Of a stretch of DNA of 37,322 bases, positions 11,661 to 22,500 are shown piece by piece (positions within the stretch are counted from its first letter, which is position 1; every line of letters starts with the position of its first letter). Location: NCBI GenBank assembly GCA_001970855.1, contig LSSN01000596.1, forward strand, positions 1 through 37,322, written 5' to 3'. The translations under genes were made by a program, and so were the position numbers. The notes below the pieces were generated by a model, which ran no database searches, was not told the origin of the DNA, and saw nothing but the letters and a program-made list of their open reading frames with translations. Source of the stretch: Smittium culicis. Lineage: Eukaryota > Kickxellomycota > Harpellomycetes > Harpellales > Legeriomycetaceae.

Positions 11661-13862
11661 TTAGTACTCGATTCTATCAACCGGAAAGTAAATGAATTTA
11701 GCTTGTTGCCCCATTTGGGATACTAAATTGTTTATTTTAGAAACTTCAGGTTTGTTCAAAAGAACCGATTTTAGTTGACGATTAGATCTAAAAACGGAAT
11801 CATCAGAGTCGTATTCTATTTCAGATTCAGACTGGGAGCTAGAGCTTTTGTTTTCGTAGAATGAGTTAATTCCATATTTTTGGTGCAACGACGAGATCAC
11901 GTATAGCTTGATAGCTTTTATTCGCGGTAAATGGCATGCTAGAACAAGGAATAAATCGAGTTTTACTGGTCGATCAATGTCATGTATCTCCAAAATTTCC
12001 AAGTTTTCAAATGTTCGCAAAGCGTTGCTTAGCATATTTAAGTTATAGTTACTATTATTAGACATTTTATGAGAGCTTTCAGGAACAAGAGAATAATAAG
12101 ACAAAGTCAAGTACTTTAGCTTTACTGCAGTTAAAGATATATTAAACAAGCCTAAAAAGTCTTGAGGTTGAATAAGTCTTTGGCAACCGTGCGCTATTAT
12201 TGCGAAAAGATTATCTACACCAACACTTGTTGAATTATGATTCATAGATGTATTACTGTAGTTTTTATAAATCGGGTTACTACCGCCGCTACCGCTAGAA
12301 GCAGTATGTGTTTGTTGGTTGATAGATANNNNNNNNNNNNNNNNNNNNNNNNNNNNNNNNNNNNNNNNNNNNNNNNNNNNNNNNNNNNNNNNNNNNNNNN
12401 NNNNNNNNNNNNNNNNNNNNNNNNNNNNNNNNNNNNNNNNNNNNNNNNNNNNNNNNNNNNNNNNNNNNNNNNNNNNNNNNNNNNNNNNNNNNNNNNNNNN
12501 NNNNNNNNNNNNNNNNNNNNNNNNNNNNNNNNNNNNNNNNNNNNNNNNNNNNNNNNNNNNNNNNNNNNNNNNNNNNNNNNNNNNNNNNNNNNNNNNNNNN
12601 NNNNNNNNNNNNNNNNNNNNNNNNNNNNNNNNNNNNNNNNNNNNNNNNNNNNNNNNNNNNNNNNNNNNNNNNNNNNNNNNNNNNNNNNNNNNNNNNNNNN
12701 NNNNNNNNNNNNNNNNNNNNNNNNNNNNNNNNNNNNNNNNNNNNNNNNNNNNNNNNNNNNNNNNNNNNNNNNNNNNNNNNNNNNNNNNNNNNNNNNNNNN
12801 NNNNNNNNNNNNNNNNNNNNNNNNNNNNNNNNNNNNNNNNNNNNNNNNNNNNNNNNNNNNNNNNNTTTCGTTATTTCTTTTTAAGCTACTAAAACCAAAG
12901 TAATCAATTTTTGAGTTATGCGAAATATCAAAAACACAAATATCACTAAATATAAAGAGATTTTCTAGAGTTAAGTTGGATATATTTTTGCAATTAGATA
13001 CTCTAAGGTTTTTCAGCCTTAGTTTCTTGAGGCTCAAAACCCCCGAATCAGTAATGTTCGACAAATCCGAGATATCAATAGTTAATAATGAGGTGCAATT
13101 CTGAGAAATGCAATATAGGACTTGATCATTCATACTATGAATATTGGATACATTTATAGAAGTCAAATTAGTAGTTAATGAAAACAGCGATATGAGTGAA
13201 TCTGTTGACAAATTAGAGCAGTTGCTGATGTTTATTACTTTAATTGATTCAAATGTATTAATTCCAAGGCTTTTAGGAGGTTCAATTGAACCACTGCTAT
13301 TTGGTAAAAGAACAGGGTTAAAGTTATTTACGTTTGATTCTTTGTCATATTCTAACAGTAAAAGGATAGACTCGTTGGTTATATATTCAAATCCGCTCAT
13401 ATTAATATTTTCTAAATTCGGAAGGAAAGTGAACAGCTTGAGCAACCAATCTGATTTAATTTCTGTATAAATATTGTAACTGATTCCAGTCAAATTCAAC
13501 TTTCTCACAGCTCTTCTTATCGCACTGATGTGTAAATTGATTTGAATTGAGCGAGCTTTGTGAGAAGTATTTTTCAAATTCGAAAGAAATAGAGTAAACG
13601 CCTCCAAGGGAGTTCTCCATTTAGATCCAAATACGGGTGTTTCGTAGATTAGAGGGGTGACTACGTAGAACCAGTCTTTGCATACTGTAATTAGTTCAAG
13701 TAGATCTTTTCTGCTCAAATGACGACATATTCGCTCTAGAAAAAAACATATTGTGGTACTGCAGTTGCTAGAGAAAACTATGCTTTCAGTATCGCTAAAA
13801 TAGCTTGAATTGTCATTATTAAAATTTCTTGAAATTTGTGCATGTACAGTTTGAGTGTTCAT
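11661..13862 (-). CDS. F-box / leucine-rich repeat protein (interrupted by assembly gap)
   Basis: Single open frame of 733 codons including 179 unknown ones. An F-box-like segment at about residues 35-80 (ICRHLSRKDLLELITVCKDW, then LIYETPVF) should bind Skp1. It is followed by LRRs of the cysteine-containing FBXL/AMN1/Grr1 type: repeated units such as IKVINISNCSNLS, LTSINVSNIHSMND, LLTIDISDLSNITD and LKNLRVSNCKNIS, about 26 residues apart. The family supplies substrate receptors for SCF ubiquitin ligases. The C-terminal part beyond the gap has more LRR-like units, a Ser/Glu/Asp-rich stretch and ends in FPVDRIEY. The gap (12329-12865) is a multiple of three, so the frame reads through, but its true length is unknown. 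The particular orthologue cannot be named. Start is the first ATG; the promoter is shared with DcpS. Confidence 0.82.
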   Translation of the reverse strand: MNTQTVHAQISRNFNNDNSSYFSDTESIVFSSNCSTTICFFLERICRHLSRKDLLELITVCKDWFYVVTPLIYETPVFGSKWRTPLEAFTLFLSNLKNTSHKARSIQINLHISAIRRAVRKLNLTGISYNIYTEIKSDWLLKLFTFLPNLENINMSGFEYITNESILLLLEYDKESNVNNFNPVLLPNSSGSIEPPKSLGINTFESIKVINISNCSNLSTDSLISLFSLTTNLTSINVSNIHSMNDQVLYCISQNCTSLLTIDISDLSNITDSGVLSLKKLRLKNLRVSNCKNISNLTLENLFIFSDICVFDISHNSKIDYFGFSSLKRNNEXXXXXXXXXXXXXXXXXXXXXXXXXXXXXXXXXXXXXXXXXXXXXXXXXXXXXXXXXXXXXXXXXXXXXXXXXXXXXXXXXXXXXXXXXXXXXXXXXXXXXXXXXXXXXXXXXXXXXXXXXXXXXXXXXXXXXXXXXXXXXXXXXXXXXXXXXXXXXXXXXXXXXXXXXXXXXXXXXXXXSINQQTHTASSGSGGSNPIYKNYSNTSMNHNSTSVGVDNLFAIIAHGCQRLIQPQDFLGLFNISLTAVKLKYLTLSYYSLVPESSHKMSNNSNYNLNMLSNALRTFENLEILEIHDIDRPVKLDLFLVLACHLPRIKAIKLYVISSLHQKYGINSFYENKSSSSQSESEIEYDSDDSVFRSNRQLKSVLLNKPEVSKINNLVSQMGQQAKFIYFPVDRIEY
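12329..12865. other. assembly gap (537 N)
   Basis: Run of 537 N inside the F-box/LRR coding region. Flanking frames agree, so the size estimate is at least consistent modulo 3. An internal repetitive or Ser-rich stretch could explain why assembly failed here: the codons beside the gap encode Ser/Thr/Gly-rich sequence. Confidence 0.99.
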
Positions 13863-14170
13863 ATTATATAAATAAAAGTGATTAAGTGTGATATTGAAAA
13901 GTAAATTGTTTAAAAGTTGGTAAAAAATATATAAAATACAAAAATTTATGAAGAATTGAAATGGGAATGGGAAATTTATATATATTATTATAATGAAAAC
14001 AGAGTTCTTGAAGAGGGCAGTTTAGGCTAATTTTAGAGATAGGGCGGCCACCATAGCCACTTCCTGCCACTCCCTCCCCCCTATAAAAACCTAAAATACG
14101 CTGATAAAAGTGACTATCACGTGCTAATAAAAGGGTAAATCTTGATTCTAATGAAGGCTTTGGAGAGACT

Positions 14171-14179
14171 ATTGGCCAA
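14171..14179 (-). promoter_or_regulatory. CCAAT-box candidate for the F-box gene
   Basis: Reads TTTGGCCAAT on the minus strand, about 309 bp before the F-box ATG. This is the sequence class bound by the NF-Y/HAP complex. Supported by recurrence upstream of other genes here. Confidence 0.35.
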
Positions 14180-14614
14180 AAAAATAATATAATTGCTTGG
14201 AAAATTTAGCTAAAGATTTTTTTTTGTAATTTTGTGGCCCAAAAATAATCGTTTTCAGGAAAGAGATTAATTGAGTTACAAAAAAAAAGTATAGTAGTTA
14301 GAGTGTTCTGCCGAAATTCAGCCTTCTATGCAACTCAACATTTGGTTTTCCAAATGAAACCATGAATTAAAAATCCCTAGTAAATTCATCAGTTTATTTA
14401 ACACCAAGTTCAAAATCAGAAATTCCGAGATTTAATAAAAAAATATAAGTTCAAAATCAAAATCGCGTGTAATTAAGTGTTTGCATTTTCCAGTACACTC
14501 GGAATTTTATATATTTTTTCCCTTTTTCAAATTTCATTAAAAATAAAAATAAATAAAGTACATTATTCGCCTGTTGTATTTAATAAAGGTTACCTATTTG
14601 TATTTACTTTATGT

Positions 14615-14629
14615 TTGGCCAATATATAA
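14615..14629 (+). promoter_or_regulatory. CCAAT box with adjoining TATA-like stretch, DcpS promoter
   Basis: TTGGCCAATATATAA about 256 bp before the DcpS ATG combines a CCAAT core with a TATATAA tract. Confidence 0.4.
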
Positions 14630-14870
14630 TAGCAGTTTCGAATTTAATCTTTTAATGAGAGAATGGTTGGCAACACATATTCGCTAAAAATCAAAAATTA
14701 AAAAAAAGCCAATTTGGAGTGAATTTTTACTGGCTGTGAATATTTTGGTTTGATTCAGACAATAAGGCCAACAAATGCGCATGTAATCTCTTTATAGCAA
14801 TTATTTTTCGTTTTTGATCAAAAACAGAATCAGCTTTTAAAACTTATTTTCACAAAGCGAGTAATCCGTT

Positions 14871-16183
14871 ATGAAGAGTCAAAGAGAAAGTGAAAATGCA
14901 GTAAACGCAAATTCAGAAACACAAAACGAGCCATCAATCATATTTTCGAATAAGATTAAAAGCTTTACACCGGTTGAAGTGTTAAACGAAGGTATTTAGC
15001 ACCACCATTCAACATTCTTAATGTTAGCCCAAAACTCGAGCTTTTTCATTTTATACTACTCAGAAATACCATTTTTAAATCATTTATTTTTTTCTATTCA
15101 TAAAAGATTTCAAATCAAAAACTGTTTCGATCCTGGGTAAAGTGAACTCCTCGGCCATTTCAGAAAACTCCGATTCCACTGCCATTTTAGTCCTGGAAAA
15201 GCTAAGCTTTGGGATACTAGATGAAATAAATCACAAGGATCCAAATTCAAAAAACTTTAACGAAGCTGTCGTTAGTTTGTACTTGAATAAATTTCAATAC
15301 ATAAACTTAACTGATAACGATATCTACTCATGGGCAGAAGGATCATTTGATTACGAAAGTGTACTAAATAGCAACCTACAAACAGGAGTTCCTATAGATT
15401 TGCAATCGTTAAATGTGAAATACACTCTAATTCATCCTGCAACTGATAAGGTTATCCCAACTTTTGATTGTCTAGCTCTTATACCTACGATGAAAGCTTC
15501 TTTAAATCATAATTAATTTCATTATTTAATTTTTATACTTCCATTAAAATATTTTAATCTACTTTCTAACATAGCACATTTCAAAGCACAGAGCGCAGCG
15601 ATTATTTACTATCATAGAAACTTATGATATGTACAAGTCTATAACTGTTAAATATATCGATCAGGAACCATTATCGCGTATCCAATGGGTATATAACATT
15701 TTGGAGGGTAAAGCCGAGACAGAACGAGTAATATATAAAGATGACAACCAATTAACTGGATTTGTTCTGCTTCCTGACTTTAAATGGGACGAAACTTCCT
15801 TGTCAAATCTTTACTATGTCGCATTTGTTAACGACAAAGCAATCAGAACACTGCGCGATATCAATGGTTCGCATTTGAATTTGCTAAAGAACATCAAGTC
15901 TAAAGCTATTGAGGCAATCTCTTCTAAACACCCTCAGTTTAATACAAATCAATTGTCATTTTATGTCCACTATCAGCCCTCGTACTATCTATTTCACGTT
16001 CATATAACTAACGTGCATATTGACTCTGCTGGAAACAGAGCTGGGCGTGCCCACCTTTTAGAAACGATAATAGACAATGTTGAAAACATTGACCCCAATT
16101 ATTACCAAAAGGCCAGTATCCCGATTGTGCTCGGCGAAAACCACCCTCTTTACCTAAAGCTTACCGAACCTAGCCAAGAATAG
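14871..16183 (+). CDS. DCPS: scavenger mRNA-decapping enzyme DcpS (m7GpppX diphosphatase)
   Basis: Three exons: 14871-14991, 15107-15450 and 15575-16183, giving 357 residues (human enzyme 337). The introns are GT-AG, phases 1 and 0. DcpS hydrolyses the capped oligonucleotide left after 3'-5' mRNA decay, releasing m7GMP; it acts in cytoplasm and nucleus. Seen: N-terminal KSKTVSILGKVNS and AILVLEKLSFG, then KYTLIHPATDK joined across intron 2 to HISKHRAQRLFTIIETYDMY (compare the family's YPATxKH...RETxxxY). The HIT domain follows: IQWVYNILEGKAE, GFVLLPDFKWD, IRTLRDINGSHL, VHYQPSYYLFHVHIT with histidines near 296 and 298 of the histidine triad, and AHLLETIIDNVE. Domain order and length are complete. 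Transcribed divergently from the F-box gene and convergent with the next gene. Confidence 0.96.
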
Positions 16184-16454
16184 TTTAAAAATCAATTAAA
16201 ATCATACCATAATACTCTTTCATTCTATTGCTAACCGCTATAATCAATAATTTTGGCTAACAGCTTTCACTTTATGTTCATTCTGCACTATCAAGTAAAG
16301 CCAAATCCTTGCACCAAGTTCATTTTATTGAAAGTAAAATAATAGTATTATAATATGTTAATGAAAAATAAAACTAGTTGTTAGTTGTTAAATGGATAAA
16401 ATATATTTTGTTTAATGAGTTCTAAAGGTTTCCATCTTTTTCTAATAAAAATAT

Positions 16455-17818
16455 CTACAAGCTTGCATAAAATGATCGTACTAAATTAAAGTCTTGTAAA
16501 CTAAGAGAGTTTTGGTTATCTGCTGATCCGGACCCGCCTTTTTTAAAGATAATAAAGTCTGACCCACACTCCTTTTGAATTTGAGTAATATCAAAATCGC
16601 TTAAAATCAGATTAACAAGGTCAATATCCCCAAAGTCAAATAACTCTGGGTGCTTAGCTGAAAATCTTTTGTACAGGTCTAAACAAATCCGCTGGCAGCC
16701 GCCAAAAAAATACACATTTAAATCAGTCATATCGTTTTTTTTGTCACTATCACCCTCGTTGGTGCTAAATAATTGGGGCTTAAATCCGTCACGTAGAGCA
16801 GGAATTATGTTTGACAAAGCTCTAACTAACTCTGCAGCGGAAGGTCGTTGAGATACATTGGCGCTTCCAGCTTCATTGCTTTCCAAAGAAGAGTTTGGTT
16901 GTAGATTACTAGGAATTTTCTTAGAGCTTTCAATTGATTTAATAACCAGGTTCGAAAAGTCGTAATATCCCGATTTAATCAGGGTCTTTCCAGTTTCTGA
17001 CAAGCAATTGGCTATTTCCTTTGCAATAGGCTGGTATGAACTAGGCTCAGACATTGTAATACCACTAAGCATACCTTGGCCTTTAGGATCAGAAAATATA
17101 GGTTTTTCTTCTTTCATCGCCGGTATTCTGAAATTGCTAAAAATGTCACTAACTGATATCTCAGAAAGAAACTTTGCATTTAGCTCAACCTGTGATATAT
17201 AGAGCGAAATGACTCCAGATAGTATCACTTGAAAAATATCCTAAAAATATGCGTAAAAGAATTATAAAAATAAAATAACAGTTTAAATTTTATGAGTTTT
17301 TATGCAATTATTAGTGAAATTTTGACTATTTGCATAAAAGACTATGCAGTATATATATTAAACTAACCTTGTCTTCTACTTTAATACAGTTAATAATTTC
17401 CATATCATCTTTACTATCGCTTTCACTATTATTAATAAAAGTTTTTTGCCAAGAGAATATTCCTAAAAGCAGTTCAACTGTAAAGATAAAGTTAATTTCA
17501 GCCCCTAAATTATCGAAAACTAAGGGCAATCTCTCGCACCAAACACGACCTCGTCTCTTTTTTGTGATTAAATCTTGAGCAATTTTTCGTGATTCAACTA
17601 AAGAATTCTAAAAAAAATTGTTTAATCATATAAATTGGATAAACATTATTCAACTATCAAGAAAAAAATATGTATTATGGTAGAACAGTATACCAACTTA
17701 CTTTTTTACTTTCACAGCAATAATGAAGGTATTTTTCGGTAGTTTCTTTAACAACGTTGAGATAATTTTCACCTTTTGGAGGGAGAGCTAAATCGCTTCT
17801 AAAAGTCGTGGTAACCAT
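16455..17818 (-). CDS. unrecognised conserved-looking helical protein, three exons
   Basis: Minus-strand exons 17818-17702, 17607-17368 and 17240-16455 join in phase 0 through GT-AG introns (donors GTAAGT and GTTAGT; T-rich acceptors) to give 380 residues. Start is ATG at 17818 (MVTTTFRSDLALPP). No signal peptide or convincing membrane helix. The first two exons look mainly helical (YLNVVKETTEKYLHYCC, then ESRKIAQDLITKKRRGRVW and LLLGIFSW). The middle is LSGVISLYISQVELNAKFL. A Ser/Asn-rich linker lies around 225-250, and the C-terminal part contains LVRALSNIIPAL, VYFFGGCQRICLDLYKRF and ends SFYASL. I do not recognise the family. Parts recall helical tethering or peroxin-3-like proteins, but the N-terminal membrane anchor of Pex3 is absent. 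Gene reality is well supported by splice phases; function is unknown. Confidence 0.8.
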
Positions 17819-19540
17819 TTTATCAGGGATATTGGATAGGCAATCAATAGAAATGAATTATAGACTATATAAATTTACAGAGTATAAAATTAAAATTCTA
17901 TTTAAACTATGAATAAACGTTTATAAATTTGTTCTAATTTAAAATAACTATTTATAAAGTAAATGCAAATATACGTTTTACTAATATCGAGTTTATAAAA
18001 TTTCAATTAGTCAACAATATAAAATCTACTTCAAATTACGCCCTTTAATACTCGAAAATACGATTTGTCGTACACTATTACTCATTGGCCAAAGTAGAAT
18101 AATTCGTATTCTTGAATGCGAATCACAAGAGAAGAATTATCATCGACTGGCCAATAATATTTCGTATCTGTCTAATACTTATAATCATATAAAGCTATTT
18201 GATCTAAGCGAGAGAAACGATTAAGAGGAGAGCGTAAACCTCGAAAACAATGCCTCTAAATATTGAGCTCAAATTCAAATTTATAGAAATTTCAATAGTC
18301 AAAACAAATCCATAAGTGTGCGAATTGCAATATAGTATTTGCGTGTAATACAAGGATCTATAAATTATCTTATATTTACTATTTTATTTATATAATATTA
18401 GTTTACCCTTAAAAAAAAAAAAATCAAGTGTGTATTTACAGCTTTATTCAAGCTGAATATTAATCAAAGAGATAAAATAAAATATTCTTAGCATCCTTAT
18501 GGTAAAGGTGCTAAGAAAAAGCTAATCCTTATTTTCGTAAAGAAACTATAAATGTAAACATGCTTTAATTCATGAAAAACAGAATGTGGTATTCATCCTT
18601 GATGGTAGTAGTTAAATCACAGTCCATATACGTAATAAAAAAATAGATTGTCCACAAAATCTGGGTTTATTTGAGGTTTTAAAAAATTCCCGATATACCA
18701 GATACTGGCAGCTAGCAATTATAATTAATACTCTATTAAGAAAAAGTTTTTATTTATCGATTTCAATACTCAAAAAACCTTTTTTTTCCTTTTCCCTAGA
18801 TTGCCGCATATAAATAGCTAATTGTACAATATATTGTGCAAAATAAGAATGTTTAAATATTTTTGAGCTAGATCAATGGTTCTTCATCCCATTATATTTT
18901 TACTTATGGATAAATCATATAACTTCTTTTCAAATAAAAAAATTGTATTTTAATTTAAGCTATTTTTTATTCGGTAATAAACAATTTTTGTTTAAAAATA
19001 ATGCTCGTTTATATTTAGTTCTAATTGATGAACAACGATCTTATAAAATATATAATTCAAATTTAAACATTATAGATTATTTCGATTAAAATATATATCG
19101 AATGAATAATAAGCTAAATAATAGTTGACTAAATACTAACCGAAAAAATTCAAAGAAAAGTTTTAACTTTATAAACAAACTGGTTTTCATATATTTAGTA
19201 CTATACCAACTATAATCAAATGATTGTATTAAATTATTTTAATATAAAACATAAAAATGATTTTATTCATATACTAATGGTGTTTTGTTTTTTTAAAAAT
19301 TCAACAGAATTATCATTATGATGATAGTTGATAGATCAAAATGTAACAAATGTTAAACGTACAACTGCACATTTTACTTTTAATTAATGAAAACACATTC
19401 CATTTATTTATCCTACATGTTTATAAGCTTATATACTAATATTATTTATAAAAAAGGCAATAAGGTCAAAAAATCTATTATAAGCCTAAATAAAGGAATT
19501 TGGACTAAATGACTATATCAAAGCAATAAATTTTCTATAT
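17819..19540. other. intergenic, upstream of the unrecognised gene and downstream of WDR6
   Basis: 1.7 kb, AT-rich. Holds an imperfect inverted repeat (18084-18155) with GGCCAAT at both ends, and a 7-bp stem hairpin CTTAGCA/TGCTAAG at 18487-18515. No coding signal recognised. Confidence 0.55.
18084..18155. repeat. 72-bp imperfect inverted repeat bounded by ATTGGCCA / TGGCCAAT
   Basis: Arms 18084-18114 and 18125-18155 are partly complementary (ATTGGCCA, then ATAATTC and TTCTTG blocks align), separated by about 10 bases. It lies 266-337 bp upstream of the ATG at 17818. It could be two opposed CCAAT boxes in the promoter or a cruciform or tiny mobile remnant. Confidence 0.5.
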
Positions 19541-22500
19541 TTAGTACTGCCATATTTCAATCCCTACTCCTCCTACGCATAGAAGTGTAAAGTTATTAGC
19601 TTTGCTATCAACCAGATTTCGTGAAAGCGATAAACACGTTGGATCTGCAACCATAGATGTAGCCTCAGTTTTTAAAGGGTTTAAAGCTTTTTCTTCTATT
19701 AATATCTCGTACCCCTCAGGTTTATATATAGAACTATAATCACTAGGCGGAATATTATTAACAGTTGGTGCATTATCAAGTCTAATGTGATCTATAATAT
19801 TCAATTCTGGTTTTTTATTTTTTAAAATCAAGCTCCATTCTTTAATGGATTGGTCAGTTGAAATTGAAATTATTGATTCTTCAATAGCGTTGCATTTAGA
19901 ATTCACGGAGTCATTTTTTGAAACAATACAAACAGACTGAACTGATGCAGAGTGTGCATTTTCGATTTTTCTACTGAAAAGCAGATCACATTCCAATTTT
20001 GTGTTATTTATGTGATTAGTTGCTGAAATATTTTCATTCTCAATAACAGAAAAATCATTGTTGTTTAGTGTAAAAGTAAACACCGAAAATGTGACAGAAT
20101 CATCTTCTCCAGCACCGGAAACCAAAACTTCAAACTTTAGCACCGAGGAAACAAAATTTTCTTTAGACCGTCCGTTATCAATTAAGCTGTTGAACGACTT
20201 TGATGATTTTATAATTTTAGTATCGATTCTATTAATACCAGATTGATGTATGCCGCTGTGAATATAGACCGGATCACTAAACTCAATAGCATTGAACCGA
20301 TGAGTTTTATTAGATTTAGAGATATTTGAATTGCCTGTATAGGTTTCTTGACAAGTTTTTTGGTTAGAGGTAGAACTACTTAGTGAGCAAGGTGATAAGT
20401 CACAAGATTCATTTCTGTTGAATAATTCTTCATAATATTTTTCTATCATTTCTGTAACATCCCAAACGAAAATAGAGCCAGCTGTGTTGCTAGAGAACAC
20501 TAAGGCCTTGGTACCCAAATTTGATATTGAGTCTCTATCTTTTAGCACTAAACTACTTACAGATAAAATACACTTGGTGTGAAATTTAATCGGAGACTCT
20601 CCGATGTATTCAAACCTTGATCTTCCTAAGATATTGCTGGATTTATAATTGCCATTTGCGGCGATGTTATTGGGATTTGAGCTATTAATACCAGAATTTT
20701 CTATTTTAGCTGAATCAGACAAGCGTTGACTATAATCGCTAGAAATGTTTATGCCCTTAGTTTCGTCTAGACTATGGCTATTTTTATTTGAATAATTATA
20801 ACTCTCTTTTGAATTTAATAGAAGTGAATATAATCGAACGCTTCCATCTGAATAACCAGCTACCATAAAACAAAGTTCAGCTTGGGTATATTTTCCATCA
20901 TCAGACAAGCTATAATTTACATAGTCTTTTATATTAGAGCCTTTACCCATTAAGTAGTCAGTGTATACAGGAAAATTAAAGCATTTGATGGACGTTACAC
21001 GGTGGCTTTTATGAATAGAGATAGCAGGGCAAATAGCCATGATACTACATCCTCCATTTATGAGAAATTCTCCGTTTTTATAACGATGATATAATTCGTT
21101 TTCGTTTATACTTTCAAAATTTGAATCTGAGCTCGATAAAAACAATGTTGGCATCTCTACCTTCCATAATAAGATTTCTTCTGAGCCGCCTGCCGAAAGC
21201 AAGAACCCATATTTTGCGGGTACAGAAGAGCCGTTAAATGAGTCTGAATTGCGACCATTATTACCATCTATACTTAAGCTAATATTATCCTTATAAAAAG
21301 CCTCGATACCCGCATTAGATGATCTATTAATCCACTCTAAAGTTCTAATAGCTGAAGTGTGAAGTTTTGACGAAGCAAATGTAAAATTGAAAATAGGGCT
21401 TTTTAAATTAATATTCTCTAGACTGCCATTATTTAGATTAGAAGCTTTTTGAATGTGAGCTGACAAAATTAGATTGCCTTCTTCTCCTCCGCTAGCTAGA
21501 ACATTGCATATGAGTCCTTCATATCTATCAGATAATGCTTTACGCGTGTTTAAACTTTTAAAGTCTTTGCTACTATGATTTTTAGGTTTAATAATATATG
21601 GTTGTGCCCAAGAAACAGATCGAACTTCCCTTCCATGCATTTTCTGCTTTATTATATTTACGGATTCCAAGTCCGAAAAATTACAACCAGGATCTTGAGA
21701 TGCAAATCTCTTATCTTTTAAGTGATAAGTATAAAGTGACGATTTTCGGATAAATGAAAATGCTAATAATTCAGATTGAAGTGTATTTGAGAGTGAGGAT
21801 TGAGCACCAAGTAATGAGTCGCTAAAAACCGAAAAATCCCATCTACGATGTGCACCGCCACATAGAACAGAGATGATCTAAAGTAAACCATAAAAAAAAA
21901 TAATGAATTTTGACCTAAAGTTTTTCTATAGACGTTTTTTTACTTTTTAGAACCAGCGTCAATACTCGAGTTAAAGAATTCTTCGAATCATAATAAAGAG
22001 TTAAAAAATAGCGCTCTTTAGATTAAAACGAAATATAATGATATATTTTTTCAATCATTTAATAAGAAGCTAAAGAAATATACCTCAATCTCTTGCGAAA
22101 CATCCCAAGCAGAGAACCAGCCTTTATAAAATATCATCGAAATGACTATCGGTTTTTGTAAGATAGAGTCATCTTCATTTAGACTATCAGGATTTTCTGA
22201 ATCGGTGTTGCAGTTTATGGATTTTACACTATTGTAAAAAAATATATTATCTTCAACCCACCCATTAGTAATCTTTTTAGAAAAGGGTTTATCTAGCCTG
22301 AAGCTAGAATTAATGAAAAATTCTGCTATTTTACTAGAAAATTTAAGAGTTGAAATTTTAGATGAAGTTTCTGATATTAGAATTGTTTCTGGCGCTGGGA
22401 AATATAAGCTCAAATCTTGTTGAGGCGATGAAAAGTGTTCAAAGTCATAAGTTAGAGTAAACTCGTTGATGCATCCATCTCTACCAGCAGTCCAAATAGA

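Larger units (their letters stand above)
13863..14870. promoter_or_regulatory. divergent promoter region, F-box gene (-) / DcpS (+)
   Basis: About 1 kb between two divergent start codons. It holds ATTGGCCAAA at 14171, TTGGCCAATATATAA at 14615-14629, and a short G+C-rich purine patch (about 14040-14083) that stands out from the AT-rich background. The rest is AT-rich with no coding signal. Confidence 0.55.

Noticed and set aside
13882..14070. Minus-strand open frame upstream of the F-box gene
   Set aside because: Starts at a non-ATG codon in the GC-rich promoter patch and continues into low-complexity AT-rich sequence; no conserved features.
16455..17818. Assignment of the unrecognised gene to peroxin Pex3
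   Set aside because: A few helices look alike by eye, but there is no N-terminal membrane anchor and no clear motif match, so no name is given.
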